18,042 nucleotides of DNA, from NCBI GenBank assembly GCA_014084085.1, contig NPFB01000189.1, positions 2,100-20,141 on the forward strand, in the 5' to 3' direction. Made by a program: the position numbers and the translations under genes. The notes under the pieces are model-generated. The model searched no databases, had not been told where the DNA came from, and worked only from the letters and a program-made list of their open reading frames with translations. Source of the DNA: Hondaea fermentalgiana (lineage: Eukaryota; Sar; Bigyra; Thraustochytrida; Thraustochytriidae). Below, piece by piece: positions 1-7,928 of the stretch. Every line of letters starts with the position of its first letter. The stretch's first letter is position 1.

Positions 1-63
1 CCGCTCGCGAGCGGCGCCGCCGCCGGGGGCTGCTCGCCGCCGGCCTTGCTCGCGCTCGCCGTT

Positions 64-85
64 CTGGGTCTGGGTCTGGGTCTGG
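64..85. repeat. CTGGGT hexanucleotide tract
   Basis: Three full CTGGGT units and a partial fourth run head to tail. It does not resemble the TTAGGG-type telomere repeat and reads as a short microsatellite. Confidence 0.7.
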
Positions 86-413
86 CCGCCATGCCTGGTG
101 GTGCTGGCCCCGCCGCGCTGGAAGCTAGTTTCTACCGCCGCCTAACCGTAACCAGTAGCAGCAGAAGGAAGGAGGGAGGGAGGGAGAGGAACAAGCACGC
201 GAGCGAAGTGCGCTTCTGCTCCGGCAGGGCGGTTCAGGTGCGCACCGCCGCCGCCTGAGCCCTCTCTGCGCTGCGCGTGGTCTCGCCTCGCCAGGACTCG
301 CAGCGCCCCGCCTCCGCCGTCCGCGTCTCCGGCCGCCAGCGAGCGCGTCCGCTGCGCTGGCTGAGGGGATGAGCGAGCGGGCGAGGTCGAGAACGAGACG
401 AGAGCGTCCCGTG

Positions 414-442
414 CCTCCTCTCCTCTCCTCTCCTCTCTCTCC
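414..442. repeat. CTCCT/TCTCC pyrimidine tract
   Basis: This is a pure pyrimidine run built of about four CTCCT pentamers followed by CTCTCT. It is a simple-sequence polypyrimidine tract. Confidence 0.7.
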
Positions 443-750
443 TTGCTCGCTGCAGCGGAGCTGCTTGTGTCGCTCGCTCGCGCGTGTGCGCTCCCGAACT
501 GCACGCTGCTCGAGCGAGGCCAGTTCGCCAGTGGCCAGTCGCAAGGCGCGGCGCCGGCGCCGATCCGTGTTTGCGCAAAGGCTCCAGGGCGAGCGCGCCG
601 GGCTTTCGACCAGAGGGAGGTTGACGAGTGAGCGAGAGGAATGCGGAATGAGCGACGTCTCCCCTCCCCTCCCCTCGTCTGCACGCCGCGACGCGCGGGA
701 GCTCTCGACGCGAGAAAGAGACGCGACGCGAAGGCTGCGCACCTGCGCGA

Positions 751-800
751 GCGGAGCAGAGCGAAGCGGAGCCGCGCGGAGCAGAGCGAAGCGGAGCCGC
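751..800. repeat. Exact 25-bp tandem duplication
   Basis: The 25 bases at 751-775, which start GCGGAGCAGAGCG and end GGAGCCGC, are repeated without mismatch at 776-800. A partial third copy (GCGGAGCGG) follows. The unit is itself built of GCGGAGC/GAGCGAAGC sub-repeats. Confidence 0.9.
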
Positions 801-1093
801 GCGGAGCGGCGGCTCGCCGGCCAGCTAGCTATTTGGCAGAGGAGCGAGCGGCACGTGCCGTGCACTCGCCCACGAGCTCGCCACGCGCCCTCACCCACCT
901 CGCTTCGCTTCGCCTCGCCTCGTTTCGCGCGCTCGCCCAAGCTGACCTTGACAGGCCTGGCCTTCGGGCCTCCGCTGCCTCCGCTGCCTCCGCTCTCCTG
1001 CTCTCCGCGTCGCGCCCGCCTCCACGCTCGCGCCGGTCCTCGCTCGCGTCGAGGTCTTCGAGCGCGAACGAACTTGGGATGGACGGCTTGAGA

Positions 1094-1113
1094 GGAATGG
1101 AATGGAATGGAAT
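1094..1113. repeat. GGAAT pentanucleotide tract (x4)
   Basis: Four perfect GGAAT units. Nothing suggests a function; it is a short microsatellite. Confidence 0.85.
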
Positions 1114-1617
1114 CTGCTACGCCAAGATGCTGCTGCCGCTGCCGCCGGTTGCGACGTCCGCGCACGGCCGTCCTCTCGCTCGTCGCTGCCGCTGCCGCGC
1201 AGACTCGCGCCGTGCGATGCCGGGCTGCCGCCGCGATCTCTCTGGATCCGAGTTTGCTCGCGACGGTCGGCCAGTCGGTTGCTCCTTCGGCCGGTCGGTC
1301 GGTCGCTCGCGCTCGAGCCGCCGGGCTCGCACTCTGCGGCGGGATAGAAAAATGCAGAGCCAACCCCCTTCACCGCCAACCGAATGTTCGAACCCAGGAC
1401 GCGGCGAGCGAGCCAGGGCCTCGAGTCGCGAGACGCGCCTGGCTGGCTGCGCTACGTGCGTCGCCTCGCCCCGGCCGACAGGCAGGCAGGCAGCCAACTC
1501 ACGCGCGGCGAGGCGCCGAATCCCGCGGCGAGCGAGGGCTTGCTCGCGGTCCAAACGACCGGCGAACTCGATTTGAAAAGCGGACGGAGGCTGCTCGGAC
1601 GACGCGAGTTCGCTGCC

Positions 1618-1641
1618 GCTGCTGCTGCTGCTGCTGCTGCT
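1618..1641. repeat. GCT trinucleotide tract (x8)
   Basis: Eight perfect GCT units. No convincing gene surrounds it, so whether it is translated is unknown. Confidence 0.85.
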
Positions 1642-1812
1642 CGCGCATGGAGGGGCGGGTGCATGCACGCCTGCCGCGATGGGCGATCGATCGCATCGCG
1701 GCCGCGCGCGCGGTTCGTTGATCTCCGCCCTTCCTGCCTGCCCGTGCGGACTTGACCCGGTTCGGCCACAGCGGCCGGGTTGATGGCGGGAGAGCGAGTC
1801 CTGCTTGTGCAC

Positions 1813-2343
1813 TCATTCTCCCGAACTGGCCGGCGGCGATAGCGACAGCGCCATCGACAACGACAACGATCGGGACCGGGACCGGCCGGAGACCTTCATG
1901 CTTCTCTGCCGCGCGAGCGAGACGCTGCAGCGGCAGCGGCAGTGCAGACGACGGCTCTGCGCGACGCTCAGGACGCGGGCTGCTCGTCTCCGGTTCTGTC
2001 GTGTTGTGTCGCTCGCCAGTGCAGGGCGCGCGTGTCGCGCCCACCGACGGGGAAGCGGCCAGGGAGCCCGGCAGAGGCACGCAGGCTGGCTCGACTTGTT
2101 GCAGGGTTGCGCGTCCGTGGGCACCAAACTGCGCTGCGGCCGCGGGTCCCCTCGGGTCGGGAAGCCGCGTCCCTGGCGCCTCCTCCTGCGCCTTGCGTCC
2201 TGCTCTGCTTGTCCTCCTCCGCGCTGGCCGGCGCTCCTCCGCTCCGTCTTCGCCCCCGCCTCGTCTCGCGCTGCTCCTGCGTCGCCATCGCTCTCGGCGT
2301 CGAGCTCGAGCTCGGCGTCGTCGACGAAAGCCTCCGCCATCAT
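1813..2343 (-). CDS. Doubtful ORF with acidic N-terminus
   Basis: The frame starts at a true ATG (two in a row, ATGATG) and runs 176 codons to a TGA. Its first 35 or so residues are Ala/Asp/Glu-rich (it begins MMAEAFVDDAELELD) with G/C-ending codons, like the start of a real protein. The rest turns into Arg/Ser/Cys-rich low-complexity sequence typical of non-coding GC-rich DNA read by chance. I recognise no domain. It could be a first exon whose downstream part I cannot define, but I see no good donor site. The likeliest alternative is that it is not a gene. Confidence 0.2.
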   Translation of the reverse strand: MMAEAFVDDAELELDAESDGDAGAARDEAGAKTERRSAGQRGGGQAEQDARRRRRRQGRGFPTRGDPRPQRSLVPTDAQPCNKSSQPACLCRAPWPLPRRWARHARPALASDTTRQNRRRAARVLSVAQSRRLHCRCRCSVSLARQRSMKVSGRSRSRSLSLSMALSLSPPASSGE

Positions 2344-2775
2344 GGACGGTCGGTCATCACATCACTTGATGCTCCCTTCTTCCCTTCTTCCTCGTTCGCA
2401 TGCAGGCATACATGCAAGCAACACAAGCAACAGCAAGCAAGCGCGCAAGCAAGCGCTCGTCCCTGCCACGCGCGTCCGCCGCCAGCACCGCGCGCGCGCG
2501 GAGCGGCTCCGCCTTCGCGTTGCGTTCGCGTTGCGGGGAGGGAGGCGCCGCCCTGCCGCCGCGTCCCCGCGGTCGCTCGCGCGCGGCTGCAGCCGGACGG
2601 GCCCGGGATCAACGACGTCGCGGGCGGGAACCCGCCGCGGAGCTTGGGGCTGCGGTTAGCGCGTACGTAGAGATCGCGTACGAGACGGAGCGAGGGCTGG
2701 CCGGAGGAGGAGGAGGAATCCGGGTCGACGCCGTTGGGACAACGAAGACGCTGCCCGGATTGGGATCGATGCGAG

Positions 2776-2931
2776 ATGGATGATGGGATGGGACGCGTCG
2801 CACGAGTTCTTCTTCTTGCCTGGATCGTGGCGGCAGTGAGAGGCGCGGAGCCGGGACGAACGGACCCGGAGCTCCGGCTCCGACCGAGGCCGCGAGCAAG
2901 AAAACACTGTGTCACGTTTTGTCACAGATAG
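2776..2931 (+). CDS. Doubtful small ORF with signal-peptide-like start
   Basis: This is a 51-residue frame from an ATG. Residues 5-20 (MGRVARVLLLAWIVAA) have the basic-then-hydrophobic pattern of a secretory signal, followed by a plausible AVRG|AEPG cleavage site. The remaining 28 or so residues are Arg/Pro-rich with two Cys near the end and match nothing I know. A GTGAGA at the end of the hydrophobic part could be a splice donor, in which case this would be a first exon. It may equally be chance. Confidence 0.2.
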   Translation: MDDGMGRVARVLLLAWIVAAVRGAEPGRTDPELRLRPRPRARKHCVTFCHR

Positions 2932-3818
2932 CTTGGCCAAAGGAAGCAAGTGTCCAACCAACCATGGCAAATGCAGTGCAGCCACCATGGCCATGGTGGC
3001 CACAGCTGCCGGAGCTGGCTGCTGGCGGGAGTCACAAGCAGAAGTCCGGGCGGACGCTGGCCGTGCAGCCCGCACAAAGCAACCGACATCGACGTGGCGA
3101 CACCCACGGAGGACAAACTCTGGTGGCAGTTGGCTCCCTGTGCACCTGCGATTTCCAGTTTGAGAGAAAACAGCCAGCCAGCCAGCCAGACAACGTGCGA
3201 CCAACCAGCTGCCGTGGCAGCAGCCAGCCATGGCCAGCCAGACAGGCAAGGCAGGCAGCTAGCTGACGTAAATCTCAAGAGGCGGTCAAGTTCAAGTTGC
3301 CCTCGGCCGACGACGGTTGGGGACAACACAGGGCAACCAACCTGGCAGCTGCAGCCAGCTGGGGAGGCGAGCTGGCTGATAACCGACAAACAAGACAAGA
3401 CAAGCCACCTGACTGGCTGGCAGGCTCGCAGACAGGCAGTGGCAGCAAGAAGATTCAATGTAGAGAAAAGAGAGAAAAGTAGGAAACAAAATCATCACCA
3501 AATTCCCTCATGGCGCATTTCACCAAGGCAAAACCTGGCTTGCACGCCAAGACTTACGGCGAGTAGAAAACGTGGACTTGGAGTCAATCAGCTTGCGAGT
3601 CAGCAGGCCAGCCAGGATTGGCCGCTGCTCAAAGCATTGCACAGAGATGGAGGCCTATGTATTTCCTTGTCCACCAAGAAGAACAAGAAAAATCGTGCGC
3701 CAGACAAAGGACGCGAAACAACGCAAATGAACTCGCGCCTACGATGCGATGCGTTGCGTCATGCGTCGGTCATCAACCAACCAGATAGGGCTGGCCGACT
3801 CTTGATCTTTTCCTGTTA
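2932..3818. other. CAGC/TGGC-rich intergenic stretch
   Basis: GC content falls from the previous region and the sequence is filled with CAGCCA, TGGCTGG and GGCAGG words. These include a perfect CAGC run at 3171-3189 and an AGCTAGCT palindrome at 3257-3264. A plus-strand frame is open from an ATG at 2971 to 3843 (290 residues). It uses AGA, ATA, GTA, AAA and CAA codons freely, unlike every confident gene in the window, and its Trp/Gln/Ser-rich product has no motif I recognise. I treat it as probably non-coding (see findings). Confidence 0.5.
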
Positions 3819-4079
3819 CTACAGGTTCTCGCGCGTCGAGTGATTGAGAAAGTCTGTGTAGGTGATGGTCTTGATAAAATTCTTGGACACCCTCCTGCTG
3901 GCTGCGCGACGCGACGCGTCAACCTCCGAGGTCGTGGCGGTCCCGGCAGGAGCCTCCTCCTGCGCCTGGAGGGTCTCCTCCTCCGTGAGCACGCCGCGCA
4001 GGTCCATGCCCGCGCGCACCGACATCCGCTTCGCCTGCCGGGCCTGCGACTTGCGCCGCATGTACGTAATGATCCCCAT
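3819..4079 (-). CDS. Hypothetical small basic protein, 86 aa (possibly 3' exon)
   Basis: I do not recognise the family. The frame runs from ATG (MGIITYMRRKSQAR) to TAG with strongly G/C-ending codons like the confident genes, which is the main reason to believe it. The N-terminus has a short hydrophobic patch followed by a basic cluster (about residues 8-22). The middle is Glu/Ala-rich (about 35-50) and the C-terminus is Arg/Ser then Thr/Asn-rich. The frame stays open upstream of the ATG to a GTG at 4151, and TTTGCAG just upstream looks like a 3' splice acceptor. The true protein may therefore have an earlier exon, perhaps supplying the rest of a membrane helix ending in GGIMGIITY. I could not find a matching donor. 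Its tail overlaps the doubtful plus-strand ORF by 25 bp. Confidence 0.55.
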   Translation of the reverse strand: MGIITYMRRKSQARQAKRMSVRAGMDLRGVLTEEETLQAQEEAPAGTATTSEVDASRRAASRRVSKNFIKTITYTDFLNHSTRENL

Positions 4080-4374
4080 GATCCCGCCTGCAAAGCCGCG
4101 CGCCGCTGTGGCTTCGCCCGCTCGCCAGCCCGCACGCACGCACGCACCCACGCACGCCCCTGGCCTCCGCCGCTGCTCCGGTCTCCGCGTGCGCGGCGAT
4201 CGATCGATCCCTCGCTGGCACGTGGCGCGCGCGAGAGAGATGGACTTTTGCTGCCGCGTTGCCGCGTTAATGCTTCAGCAGTCGGCATGCACACCCCCAA
4301 AGCACGCCGGCACGTGCTGCTGGCTCTGCGCGCGCGCACCCGCCAGCCGACCGCCGTCGCCGCCGCTGCGCGCG

Positions 4375-4641
4375 ATGCGCGCCGCGCTGCCGCTGCCGCC
4401 GCCGCTGCTGCCGCTGCTGCTGCTGCTGCTGCTGGCCGCCTCGGCCCGCGGCAGCTCTGGCATGGCCGACCTCGCGTGCATGGCGTTCCAGTCGGGATGG
4501 GCGCCGCCGGGATGCGCGACGCGGAGCCGCGCGGTCGTCGGGGACCGGACGGAGATCGCGAGGGAGCGGCAGACGGTGAGCAATCTCGCGCAAGGCGCGC
4601 TCGGCGACTTTGATTGCTCGAGCTTCGGCATGCTGGCCTGA
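4375..4641 (+). CDS. Putative small secreted protein, 88 aa
   Basis: From an ATG at 4375 the frame reads a classic secretory signal: one early Arg, Pro/Leu-rich residues, a seven-Leu core, then AASARG, giving a likely cleavage near residue 26. The Leu core is encoded by a (CTG)7 tract. The mature part of about 60 residues has three Cys (around 35, 47 and 81) and ends CSSFGMLA. I recognise no family. Codons are G/C-ending throughout. A GTGAGC at about 4576 could act as a splice donor, giving a different C-terminus. The neighbour upstream (3819-4079) is divergent, and the amine oxidase gene downstream is convergent. The risk is that a CTG microsatellite merely imitates a signal peptide; opposite-strand frames here start at non-ATG codons or are Ser/Gln-rich. 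Confidence 0.38.
   Translation: MRAALPLPPPLLPLLLLLLLAASARGSSGMADLACMAFQSGWAPPGCATRSRAVVGDRTEIARERQTVSNLAQGALGDFDCSSFGMLA
4414..4434. repeat. CTG trinucleotide tract (x7)
   Basis: Seven perfect CTG units. In the plus frame they encode the Leu core of the putative signal peptide. On the minus strand they would read as Gln, Ser or Ala runs. Confidence 0.85.
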
Positions 4642-5058
4642 GGATGCCGCGACCAAGCCTTGACTTTGGAATGGAAAAGTCTTGAATAGTACTACATGAA
4701 TCCATCAGCCCGCTTGTTGACCCGAAGGCTGCGCGTAGCCAAGCAAGCTTTGCAAGCTTTGGTTGATCGTAAGTCGCGCTGGCCGCTGAGAAGTGAAAGC
4801 GGAATCGTACCAACCAGAGATAGGCCTAGCTTTTGGTCTGACTGCTTCTTTCCTGCCTGCGAGGCCTTCGAAGCAATCTATATCTCCCCGCTGGCGTGCT
4901 ACCCGCTCAAACATTGCCTTCAGAAAACTAACTGTAAGCCAAGGATAGCTTGCGCGCTAAAAATAGTAAACAAAAACACTTCAGCCTGCTTCACGCGTTG
5001 CGAATGTTCCCGCGCGTTTTTCCAGCCGAAAACACAAAACGAATTCCAAAGTCATCAT
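4642..5058. other. Intergenic region, 3' side of the amine oxidase gene
   Basis: This is moderate-GC DNA between two convergent frames. It presumably contains the 3' UTR of the minus-strand amine oxidase gene. I see no gene, RNA or clear poly(A) signal in it. Confidence 0.5.
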
Positions 5059-6726
5059 TTACAACATTGCAGGACTCGTGGAAGGCGTTGCTTGCGGCGG
5101 AATGCTCTCACGCTGCGGCACACCTCTCGCAACAAGCTTGCTTGCTTTGATACGCCAACCAAAAAGAAGGCGCTCCAGCAGACCACGCGTATTCACGACC
5201 TCTCGCACACCAGGAAAGAAGGCGCGAGGCTCCTGTGCCGAAAAACCACTCTCGAGATCAAGACCTGCACAGACTGCTGCCGCAGCTCGCTCTCCAGCCT
5301 GAATCGCGCCGTCCACGTAACCCGTCCAACATGTGGCTGTTTCGGCCCCAGCAAAGTGCAAACGACCTTCCATGTGATCCTTGCGCAAGCTGCGCCATGC
5401 TACATCCAGCGATCCCGGAGGCAACCCCGGCACACAGCCTCGCGTCCACGTTTCTTGTGTCCAGTCTATCTGGCGGAGGTTCATGGGCGCACGAGCCGCT
5501 TGATCTTCAAAGTAGTGAAAGAACTGCTCGCATACTGCATCTTGTTGAGCCCGCGTGCTCCCCAGCGCATTATATGATTCCACGAATCGCTTGCCCACCA
5601 CAAAACCAACAAGACCAAACCGCTCCACGTCTCCCTCTGCGCGACAGTCATCCAAAAAGTACGTCAACGGGCCTTTACATGAAAGAACCTGCCCAGAATA
5701 TTTTGGCCGCCACCACGCTGTAGGATAGCAAACGCGTACCTTGACATAGCATCCTTGTACGCGATTCATCGTCTCACAGAGAGCAAGCTTGTCGGATGGA
5801 AGCGCGGGCGAAAATTGAATGTCCTTGTACAAACTCGGCTGTATGGCCAGCACCACATGCTTGGCAATGATGACCTCGCCTTGACCAAGTTTGACACGAA
5901 GATCTCCGGTCTCGGCAAGCTTTTCGATCCCCACCACAGAATTCCCGAGACGTACACTATCCGGACGCAAGAGCGCAGCCATGCGACGTGCTAGCTCGCC
6001 AAATCCGCCAGCGTGAGCAAGCTTGTACTCTTGCGCGCCATCCTTGACGGCGAGGAGCCGTGAAAGCGAGCCGCCCGCCCGTGCATAATACAAGAGCCAC
6101 GCTAGCGACAGCTCATGGGTCTCGGCGCCAAAGACGGGCAGTAGGGCAAGCCGGAAGAGCGATCGCGCCTCCTCATCGCGGGCTGTTGCTTGCACAAAAT
6201 CTTCGACCGTGAAAGCGTCGAGCGCTCGCAAGGTCTCATCTTCCCAGGGTGCTTCGAGATTACGAATGTCCAGCGAGGTGATCTCGGCACGATTGACAAG
6301 TCGTGCAGTGTCCAAAAGGGTCCCGAGGCTTTGGCCGCGCGGAATATCATCAACAAGTCTGCGTCGGGCTCCCGGGACGGCCTCTACGAGGTGGCGTCCG
6401 GAATTATTGACGGCCTTGACGCCAAGACCTACCCGGGCGGCCATTCTCAGCACGCGTCGCTGCGTGGCGTCTACATAACCTGCACCCAGCGAATTCTGTG
6501 CCGCCGCTGCGGCAGCTTGGTCTTCAGCGTCTCCGCCGCTGCCGGCGTCGGCATCGTCTCGCCACTGTGTTTGCAAGTTTCCAGCGCCGGCCCTGCCGCC
6601 GGTGGCATCTCGCGCCTCGACCAGAACCACGCGGCTGCATCCTTGGTCTTGGAGGTGCAAGGCTGCAGCCAGTCCTGACGCGCCGCCGCCGACCACCAGC
6701 GCGTCCACGTGCGTCTCGCCCTCCAT
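5059..6726 (-). CDS. Flavin-containing monoamine oxidase-like protein (amine oxidase family)
   Basis: The protein has 555 residues from the first ATG; the codon before it in the open frame is GTG. It should oxidatively deaminate an amine with FAD and O2. Visible features are a Rossmann dinucleotide motif (VVGGGASGL, about 11-19), the FAD-ribose Glu37 and GGR at 43-45. LGAGYVDATQRRVLRMA (80-96) and KHVVLAIQPSL (289-299) match monoamine oxidase blocks. Lys329 corresponds to the conserved active-site Lys (human MAO-B Lys296). The C-terminal FAD block is FAGAETATCWTGYVDGA. RGCVPGLPPG places Cys431 where MAO-A/B attach FAD covalently through a thioether. The residue after it is Val, not the Tyr of the MAO aromatic cage; the second cage Tyr is present (Tyr470). 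A low-complexity Asp/Ala insert lies at about 52-78. The C-terminus has no clear membrane helix and no SKL-type peroxisomal signal, so a soluble location is likely. The substrate is unknown. Confidence 0.9.
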   Translation of the reverse strand: MEGETHVDALVVGGGASGLAAALHLQDQGCSRVVLVEARDATGGRAGAGNLQTQWRDDADAGSGGDAEDQAAAAAAQNSLGAGYVDATQRRVLRMAARVGLGVKAVNNSGRHLVEAVPGARRRLVDDIPRGQSLGTLLDTARLVNRAEITSLDIRNLEAPWEDETLRALDAFTVEDFVQATARDEEARSLFRLALLPVFGAETHELSLAWLLYYARAGGSLSRLLAVKDGAQEYKLAHAGGFGELARRMAALLRPDSVRLGNSVVGIEKLAETGDLRVKLGQGEVIIAKHVVLAIQPSLYKDIQFSPALPSDKLALCETMNRVQGCYVKVRVCYPTAWWRPKYSGQVLSCKGPLTYFLDDCRAEGDVERFGLVGFVVGKRFVESYNALGSTRAQQDAVCEQFFHYFEDQAARAPMNLRQIDWTQETWTRGCVPGLPPGSLDVAWRSLRKDHMEGRLHFAGAETATCWTGYVDGAIQAGERAAAAVCAGLDLESGFSAQEPRAFFPGVREVVNTRGLLERLLFGWRIKASKLVARGVPQRESIPPQATPSTSPAML

Positions 6727-7928
6727 CACGCCAAGCCTTTTACAATCTTGTCAAGGTTCTCATTCACTGAGCAGAGTAACGAGATGTGCAGCAGACCTTG
6801 CCTGCGGGAGGGAAGACGCCATTACACGCACGCACGCTCGCAGAGCATCTGCGTGCTATAGGCTACCTGCAGCTGCAGCCGGCGCTTGTGCAAGCCGCGG
6901 AAAGTCATGGAGGTGAATAGCTGGGATCTGGCGAAGATGGGCGGAGGCCAAAGTCCACGATTCTCAGCTTCGGGCTTAGCCCAAAGATCGATCTTTTCCA
7001 ACGCTCCCCGAGCGGTCGCTCGCTGTGTAAGTCCAGCATCCAATCCATTCCACCCTGACCTTGTCCTGGCTGCTGTGGATCATCTGGATGAGGCTGGCAG
7101 TGGCTGATTGTTGGGACGACGGACCTGCTGCTGCAGCTGCAGCTGCTGATCATGGCGAGACGAGGCTTTGCACATCGCGTCGACCGACCGACAGACAGAC
7201 AGCGATTTCATCATCTTTCATCATCTTTCATGTTCTTCATCATCTTCATTTTGGTCGCCACGTCTTCCGTGCACAGTCCGCGGACCGCGAAGGAGATTTG
7301 TCGGCAGCTGCAGCTGCAGTCCAACGGCTTGCCGGCCCTGCAACCGCCCGCCACGCCTTCACTGTCATTTCATTCCTCCATTCCTCCATCCATGCCGCCA
7401 TTGCGCACCTTCCCTTTTTACATTTTTTTTACGCTCTCATCACCAACAACATCCTGCACCTGCCACACCGGCACGCCGCCATAGCGAAAGCGTCAGCGTA
7501 GCGTCTGCCTCCATCCACACCGCTTCTCGCTCGCCGCCCATCGTATTTTCTCCCGCGCGGTCGCGGTCGCGGTCGCCGTCGCGGTCGCCTTCGCTCGCTC
7601 GGGCGAGCCGCGAGCGCAAAGCTTCTTGGCCACGCGCGCGGACTTGGTGCAAAAGTCAGGAGGCGCCGCCCCCGATTTTCCTCTTCCAGGCTTGTCAAGT
7701 CGCTCCTTTCTCTACAGTCGTTCTTTCTCCCATTCTACTGTTTGACCATCGCTCTCGCAAGTCGAAGAAGGCCCCGCAAAGCGCATAGCGAGGCCGTGGA
7801 CAAGTCCGCTTCCGAGCGGCGGGCGCTTGCGCTGGGCCAGGCCAGGCTCGCCGACCGGCCAGGCGCCGCGACCGCAGCAGACCTCCTGCCCGCCCGCCCG
7901 CCCGGACTCGCGCGCGGCCGGGAGCGAG
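6727..7928. other. Divergent intergenic/promoter region
   Basis: This 1.2-kb spacer separates two divergent genes and so should hold both promoters and 5' UTRs. It contains three copies of the palindrome-like 12-mer CTGCAGCTGCAG (6867-6878, 7131-7142, 7308-7319). It also has GACC/GACA tetramers at 7182-7202, TCATCTT repeats at 7206-7250 and a GGTCGC tract. The acceptor-like sequence TTTTCCTCTTCCAG near 7689 could mark a 5'-UTR intron of the plus-strand gene, but I cannot place its donor. I see no TATA box that I trust. Confidence 0.5.
7559..7588. repeat. GGTCGC hexanucleotide tract (x5, one imperfect)
   Basis: Five GGTCGC units, the fourth reading CGTCGC. It lies in the upstream region of the Cys-module membrane protein gene. 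Confidence 0.8.

Larger units (their letters stand above)
1..2775. other. GC-rich region without a recognisable gene
   Basis: Long frames stay open on both strands here because stop codons are rare in DNA this rich in G and C. Their translations are Arg/Ser/Ala/Pro-rich and low in complexity, with no domain or motif I recognise, so I do not call them genes. The stretch holds short tandem repeats (CTGGGT, CTCCT, GGAAT, GCT and a 25-bp duplication) and an AGCTAGCT palindrome. One weak coding candidate is listed separately at 1813-2343 on the minus strand. It could be a promoter or 5'-UTR region of a gene outside the window, or plain intergenic DNA. Confidence 0.5.

Noticed and set aside
125..1363. 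412-codon minus-strand frame in the GC-rich left end
   Set aside because: Arg/Ser/Ala low-complexity product without domains, and competing frames of similar quality exist on the other strand. Open only because stops are rare in this composition.
1386..1395. GTTCGAACCC, resembling a tRNA T-loop
   Set aside because: The flanking bases cannot form the 5-bp T-stem, and no anticodon arm or acceptor stem is present nearby.
3773..4813. 346-codon minus-strand frame
   Set aside because: It opens at TTG, runs through CTG repeats as poly-Ala, and conflicts with the better-supported small frames in the same interval.
4696..5577. 293-codon plus-strand frame
   Set aside because: Most of it lies antisense to the monoamine oxidase gene, and the product has no recognisable features.
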